Assembly (NCBI GenBank): GCA_051955775.1
Contig: JBQCGJ010000335.1
Location: 1-10,197, forward strand
DNA: 10,197 bases
Source: DASUHT01 sp051955775
GTDB taxonomy: Bacteria > Actinomycetota > Thermoleophilia > Gaiellales > JAICJC01
Reading direction: 5' to 3'
Positions 7,152 to 10,197 of the stretch are shown here, piece by piece (position 1 is the first letter of the stretch; every line of letters starts with the position of its first letter). Made by a program: the position numbers and the translations under genes. The notes under the pieces are model-generated. The model worked only from the letters and a program-made list of their open reading frames with translations, was not told where the DNA came from and searched no databases.

Positions 7152-7168
<17 letters not shown>
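6479..7168 (-). CDS. rluB: RsuA/RluB-type pseudouridine synthase, 229 aa
   Basis: Isomerises a specific uridine of ribosomal RNA to pseudouridine. An N-terminal S4 RNA-binding domain (about 1-60: RLNQYLASTGVASRRASEQLI, RVTVNG) is followed by the catalytic domain with LLLHKPAGVITT (63-74), the catalytic Asp in GRLDRDTTGALLLTNDG (D101) and the C-terminal IHEGRNRQVRRMCEAVGHPV. This is the RsuA/RluB/E/F subfamily. The position after scpA-scpB, the classical context of RluB (23S rRNA) in Gram-positive bacteria, favours that assignment over RsuA. Start: GTG 7168 places RLNQYL at residue 4, as is usual, and overlaps the scpB TAA by 17 bp. An in-frame TTG (7180) and an ATG (7210) exist but would add an atypical Cys/Pro-rich extension and a longer overlap. 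No clear Shine-Dalgarno sequence is seen. Confidence 0.94.
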
Positions 7169-7732
<564 letters not shown>

Positions 7733-7736
<4 letters not shown>

Positions 7737-8509
7737 GCGATCGCACGCTCGGCTTTCTGCTCCTCATCCTCCGGCGCCGCGGCTTGTCGGCCGGATCCGC
7801 GGGTGACCGCGATCGGCCCGAACAGCGTCTCCTGCACGGGCACCGCCTCGCCGGACTTGTACAGCTCCAGCACGGCCAGCAGGGCGGTCGCCTGTCCCAG
7901 CCGGTCGAGTCCGGCCACCGCCTCGTCGAATGCGAACCCGCGCCGCTCCCGGAGCAGCTCGCGGAATCGCGACAGGAAGTCGGACACGGGCACCAGGCGC
8001 CGCCGCACCGAGGAGATGTCGATCCGCGGCGGCGGCGTGAGCAGGCGGCTGATGGCGCCGTGGAGCTGCCACGGATCCTCGCTGAACTCGAGCACCTCGG
8101 GTTGCGGGCGTGGGGCCAGCGGCGCCGGCCCGAGCCGGAAGATGCGCGGCTCCGCGCCCCGCTCGGCCAGCCAGCGAGACGCGGCGGCGTACCGCCGGTA
8201 CTCGATCAGCCGCGCCATCAGCTCGGCCTCCGCCTGTTCGGCCGTCAGCTCCTCGCCGGCTTCCTCGTCGTCGAGCCCGAACAGCAGCCGCACCTTGATC
8301 TCGAGCAGGGCGGCGATCAGCACCAGAAACTCGGACGCCGCCTCGAGATCGATCTCGCCGCGCTCGGCCATGCCCTCGACGAAGGTGACGACGATGTCGG
8401 CGATCGGCACCTCCGCCAGCTCGACCTCCTCGCGCATGATCAACGCCAGCAGCAGGTCAAACGGGCCCTGGAACACCTCCAGATCGAGCTCGAGGTCGGA
8501 AATCGTCAT
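7733..8509 (-). CDS. scpA: Segregation and condensation protein A
   Basis: ScpA is the kleisin subunit of bacterial SMC condensin; its ends bind the neck and cap of the SMC dimer and its middle binds ScpB. The N-terminus LDLEVFQGPFDLLLALIMREEVELAEVPIADIV is the family hallmark (residues 8-40), followed by EFLVLIAALLEIKVRLLF, a variable acidic/proline-rich middle (about 78-160), and a C-terminal winged-helix region with FDEAVAGLDRLGQATALLAVLELYKSGEAVPVQETLFGPI (about 194-233). At 258 residues it has normal length. The last 25 residues are charged, low complexity and probably disordered. ATG 8509 gives the expected N-terminus. It lies 36 bp after the M55 peptidase stop, with a good promoter-like sequence in between, so it may be transcribed both from that promoter and by read-through. 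Confidence 0.97.
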
Positions 8510-8549
8510 CGTCCTCTGATTCTACGGGTCCTGCCGGATGCCCTGTCAG
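8510..8549 (-). promoter_or_regulatory. Candidate promoter for scpA-scpB-rluB-amine oxidase
   Basis: On the minus strand CTGACA (complement of 8544-8549, 5/6 to TTGACA) is followed after 19 bp by TAGAAT (complement of 8519-8524, 5/6 to TATAAT). The -10 ends nine bases before the scpA ATG, giving an expected start site only a few bases upstream, that is, a near-leaderless mRNA. The -35 overlaps the stop of the M55 gene. The spacer is longer than the usual 17 bp, which is the main weakness. GAGG lies four bases upstream of the ATG, too close to be a standard Shine-Dalgarno sequence. Confidence 0.45.
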
Positions 8550-9376
8550 GCGTCGACGATTGAGCGGGTGAGCGCGATCATGGTCACGAAGGCCCGGAAG
8601 ATGCCCAGCGGATCGTCCGACTCCAGGGCGGCGGAGCGGTGGCCCGTGCGCTCGAAGCCGGTGATCCAGGTGGCCATGTCGGCCATGTCGGCGACCAGGA
8701 AGTCGACCTCCAGCCGGGCCGGCAGGCGGATCTGGGGCGGCCCGATCTGCGCCGCCCGGGACACGGCACGCTCGGCGCCGGCGCGGATCACCTCGCACGC
8801 CTCGGCGGGGTGCAGGCTCTCGGCCGCGAATCGCGACACCGACCGCTTGACCACCACCGCCTCGATATCCGGCGCGAACGTGAGGGCCTCGTCGGCCGTG
8901 GCCTGGTCGCCGGTGATGAGGACAACCGGCACGCCGTGGTGCTGCGCGACCAGCGCGTTCAGCGCCGACTCCCCCACGATGTCGCCGTTCAGCCGCACCT
9001 CGTATACCGCGCCGGGGTTGTAGGTGTGGGACAGGATCGCCTGCGGGTGGCCGATCGAGCCGTGGTACGAGACGAACAGGGCGGCGCCGAACGAGCTGTC
9101 CAGCCCCTCCATCATGTACAGCGGCTTGTGCTTCCCGGACAGGTAGCGGGCCCTGGCGGCAAGCTGGTCCGGCGGCAGGTTCTGCATCAGGTAGTGGGAG
9201 TCGTTCACCACCACCTCGGTCGCACCGCCCGCGACCGCGCCCTCGATGGCCGCGTTGACCTCGTTCAGGAGCAGCCTCTGGCCCAGCGCGAAGTCGCCGC
9301 CGCGGCCGGCCAGCACCTGCGTCCAGTCGACGATCCCCGCCGTGCCCTCGATGTCGGAGGACAGGAAGACCTTCAC
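8546..9376 (-). CDS. M55 family metallopeptidase (DppA-like D-aminopeptidase), 276 aa
   Basis: Zinc-dependent D-aminopeptidase of MEROPS family M55, whose type member is Bacillus subtilis DppA (releases D-amino acids from peptides such as D-Ala-D-Ala). The N-terminal SSDIEGTAG supplies D8 and E10, the same positions as the DppA zinc ligands. VVNDSHYLMQN (H61), FVSYHGSIG (H105) and the NGDIVGE segment (E136) supply the remaining ligands, and SHTYN is a further family motif. The usual GYH motif is SYH here. Length matches the family. The start is GTG 9376-9374; an AAGGT at 9384-9388 (complement) could serve as a distant Shine-Dalgarno sequence or be part of the -10. Cytoplasmic, no signal peptide. 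It probably recycles cell-wall or dietary D-peptides. It stands alone between dnaE and scpA, without the dpp transporter genes that accompany it in Bacillus. Confidence 0.95.
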   Translation of the reverse strand: MKVFLSSDIEGTAGIVDWTQVLAGRGGDFALGQRLLLNEVNAAIEGAVAGGATEVVVNDSHYLMQNLPPDQLAARARYLSGKHKPLYMMEGLDSSFGAALFVSYHGSIGHPQAILSHTYNPGAVYEVRLNGDIVGESALNALVAQHHGVPVVLITGDQATADEALTFAPDIEAVVVKRSVSRFAAESLHPAEACEVIRAGAERAVSRAAQIGPPQIRLPARLEVDFLVADMADMATWITGFERTGHRSAALESDDPLGIFRAFVTMIALTRSIVDA

Positions 9377-9383
9377 CCCGCCG

Positions 9384-9454
9384 ACCTTACAGGCTGCAAC
9401 GCGCGGTGGGCCTTGCGGAGTTGTAAAGACGAGACCCTGTACCCGGTACCGGTT
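9384..9454 (-). promoter_or_regulatory. Upstream region of the M55 gene: possible -10 and operator-like dyad
   Basis: TAAGGT (complement of 9384-9389) fits TANNNT and ends seven bases before the GTG, which would make the message leaderless. No -35 match lies 16-19 bp upstream. Further up, 9434-9454 reads ACCCTGTAC-CCG-GTACCGGTT, a dyad with seven of nine arm positions pairing, and inside it CCGGTACCGG (9443-9452) is a perfect 10-bp palindrome. This could be a repressor or activator site; no regulator is encoded nearby and no specific family is implied. Confidence 0.3.
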
Positions 9455-9518
9455 GGAAGAGGAGGCGGAAGAGCGGTGTCAGGCACCGTCACAATCCCCG
9501 TGACGGATGGCAGACACC
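9455..9518 (-). terminator. 44-bp imperfect hairpin plus pyrimidine-rich tract after dnaE (terminator and/or REP-like element)
   Basis: Left arm GGTGTCAGGCACCGTCAC (9475-9492), loop AATCCCC (9493-9499), right arm 9500-9518 beginning GTGACGG and ending GACACC. Pairing is seven base pairs next to the loop, a one-base bulge (A9507), two pairs, a G-G mismatch, one pair, an A-A mismatch, and six terminal pairs. It starts 14 bases after the dnaE stop. In the dnaE direction the stem is followed by a 20-base tract (9474 down to 9455) with 18 pyrimidines and no A, but without a run of T, so termination would be non-canonical. The GGTGTC...GACACC ends resemble dispersed palindromic (REP-type) elements; whether this one is repeated elsewhere cannot be seen from one copy. 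Confidence 0.55.
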
Positions 9519-9531
9519 AGCCGAAGCGGGG

Positions 9532-10197
9532 CTACGCGAGCAGGGCTTCGCCGAGCAGCGCCTTGGCCTCGGCCATGAAGTCGCCGTCTGGCCGGACGCG
9601 GTAGCCCGAGCCGAAGCGCAGCACCTTGCGGCCGGCCGACGTCTCGACCACCAGCTCCACGGGCGCCTCGCCCGGGTACTCGCCGATCAGGTGCTCGAGG
9701 TCGCGCACGACGCTGGCGGAGGCCACCCGCGCATCCACCCGCAGCTTGACGACGCCGAAGTCCGCCGCGGCCTGGAACGGCTCCGCCTCCAGCGCCGCCA
9801 GCTTCACCTCGTTCTCCGCACGATGCTCGACTCGGCCCTTGATCAGCACGATCCGGTCCGGCCCCAGCACCTCCCGCGACTGTGCCCAGGTCTTCGCGAA
9901 CACCGTCACCTCGACCGAGCCCGTGGCGTCGTCCAGCTCCACGAACGCCATCGTGTCGCCGCGCTTGGTGACGAGCTGGCGGACGCCGGCCACGATCCCG
10001 CCGACCGTCACCACCTGTCCATCCCGCAGGCTCGGCACCTCACGAAGCGGCACGTCCACGCGGCGCGCGAGCTGCGCTCGGATCGGCGTCAGCGGGTGGC
10101 TGGACACGTACAGGCCGAGCGTCTCCTTCTCGCGCCGCAGAAGCTCGTCGCGGTCCCATTCCTCGCCCAGCACCGGCGGGTGCACCCGGGTCCCGCC
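9532..10197 (-). CDS. dnaE: DNA polymerase III alpha subunit, C-terminal part (5' end outside window)
   Basis: The replicative polymerase subunit; only the last 221 codons are inside the window and the frame is open through the right edge. WDRDELLRREKETLGLYVSSHPL is the conserved linker found after the fingers domain of DnaE (the family pattern is E..LG.Y.S.HPL). It is followed by the OB-fold domain, TVGGIVAGVRQLVTKRGDTMAFVELDDATGSVEVTVF, which binds single-stranded DNA, and by a C-terminal domain with VELVVETSAGRKVLRFGSGYRVRP and an Ala/Leu-rich last helix. The short tail after the OB fold fits DnaE1 rather than PolC, which carries a different C-terminus. The catalytic PHP and palm domains lie off the window. 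A GTG at 10185 is only an internal Val codon. The hairpin just downstream probably ends its transcript. Confidence 0.95.
   Translation of the reverse strand, partial: GGTRVHPPVLGEEWDRDELLRREKETLGLYVSSHPLTPIRAQLARRVDVPLREVPSLRDGQVVTVGGIVAGVRQLVTKRGDTMAFVELDDATGSVEVTVFAKTWAQSREVLGPDRIVLIKGRVEHRAENEVKLAALEAEPFQAAADFGVVKLRVDARVASASVVRDLEHLIGEYPGEAPVELVVETSAGRKVLRFGSGYRVRPDGDFMAEAKALLGEALLA

Noticed and set aside
8525..8543. Hairpin GGGTCC-TGCC-GGA..CCC between M55 and scpA as a terminator
   Set aside because: Only six pairs with a two-base bulge, no T-tract, and it lies within the spacer of a better-supported promoter.

Overview
The window is about 70% GC with dense, mostly overlapping genes, several GTG starts and few Shine-Dalgarno sequences. 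Together with the protein families this points to a high-GC actinobacterium, most likely a deep branch such as Thermoleophilia. That placement is inference from style and family content; no rRNA or marker phylogeny is available here. No tRNA, rRNA, transposase gene, CRISPR array or phage gene was seen.

Layout, left to right. (1) 1-430, minus: N-terminal two thirds or so of a short-chain dehydrogenase that runs off the left edge. (2) 431-563: a noncoding stretch filled by five diverged copies of a 23-bp unit, each carrying the small palindrome GCCA-NN-TGGC, lying directly against the dehydrogenase start codon. (3) 564-3579, minus: a three-gene operon read right to left, an S9-family serine peptidase, a metallo-beta-lactamase-fold hydrolase and a 74-residue two-helix membrane protein, with both junctions being GTGA stop/start overlaps. 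(4) 3580-3651: a 72-bp divergent promoter region. (5) 3652-5285, plus: trpS (tryptophanyl-tRNA synthetase) and, coupled by ATGA, a cupin-TPR protein. (6) One base separates its stop from that of the convergent minus-strand cluster. (7) 5287-9376, minus, read right to left: M55 D-aminopeptidase, scpA, scpB, an RsuA/RluB-type pseudouridine synthase, and an FAD amine oxidase. (8) 9377-9531: noncoding, with a 44-bp imperfect hairpin just after dnaE and a dyad upstream of the M55 gene. (9) 9532-10197, minus: C-terminal part of dnaE (DNA polymerase III alpha).

The right half is mostly housekeeping: replication (dnaE), chromosome condensation (scpAB with an SMC protein encoded elsewhere), ribosome modification (rluB) and translation (trpS). 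Peptide and amino-acid catabolic enzymes (M55, S9, amine oxidase, MBL hydrolase) are threaded between them. I see no convincing evidence of a new multi-gene system. The least explained signal is the 23-bp repeat array in front of the dehydrogenase, followed by the hairpin after dnaE.
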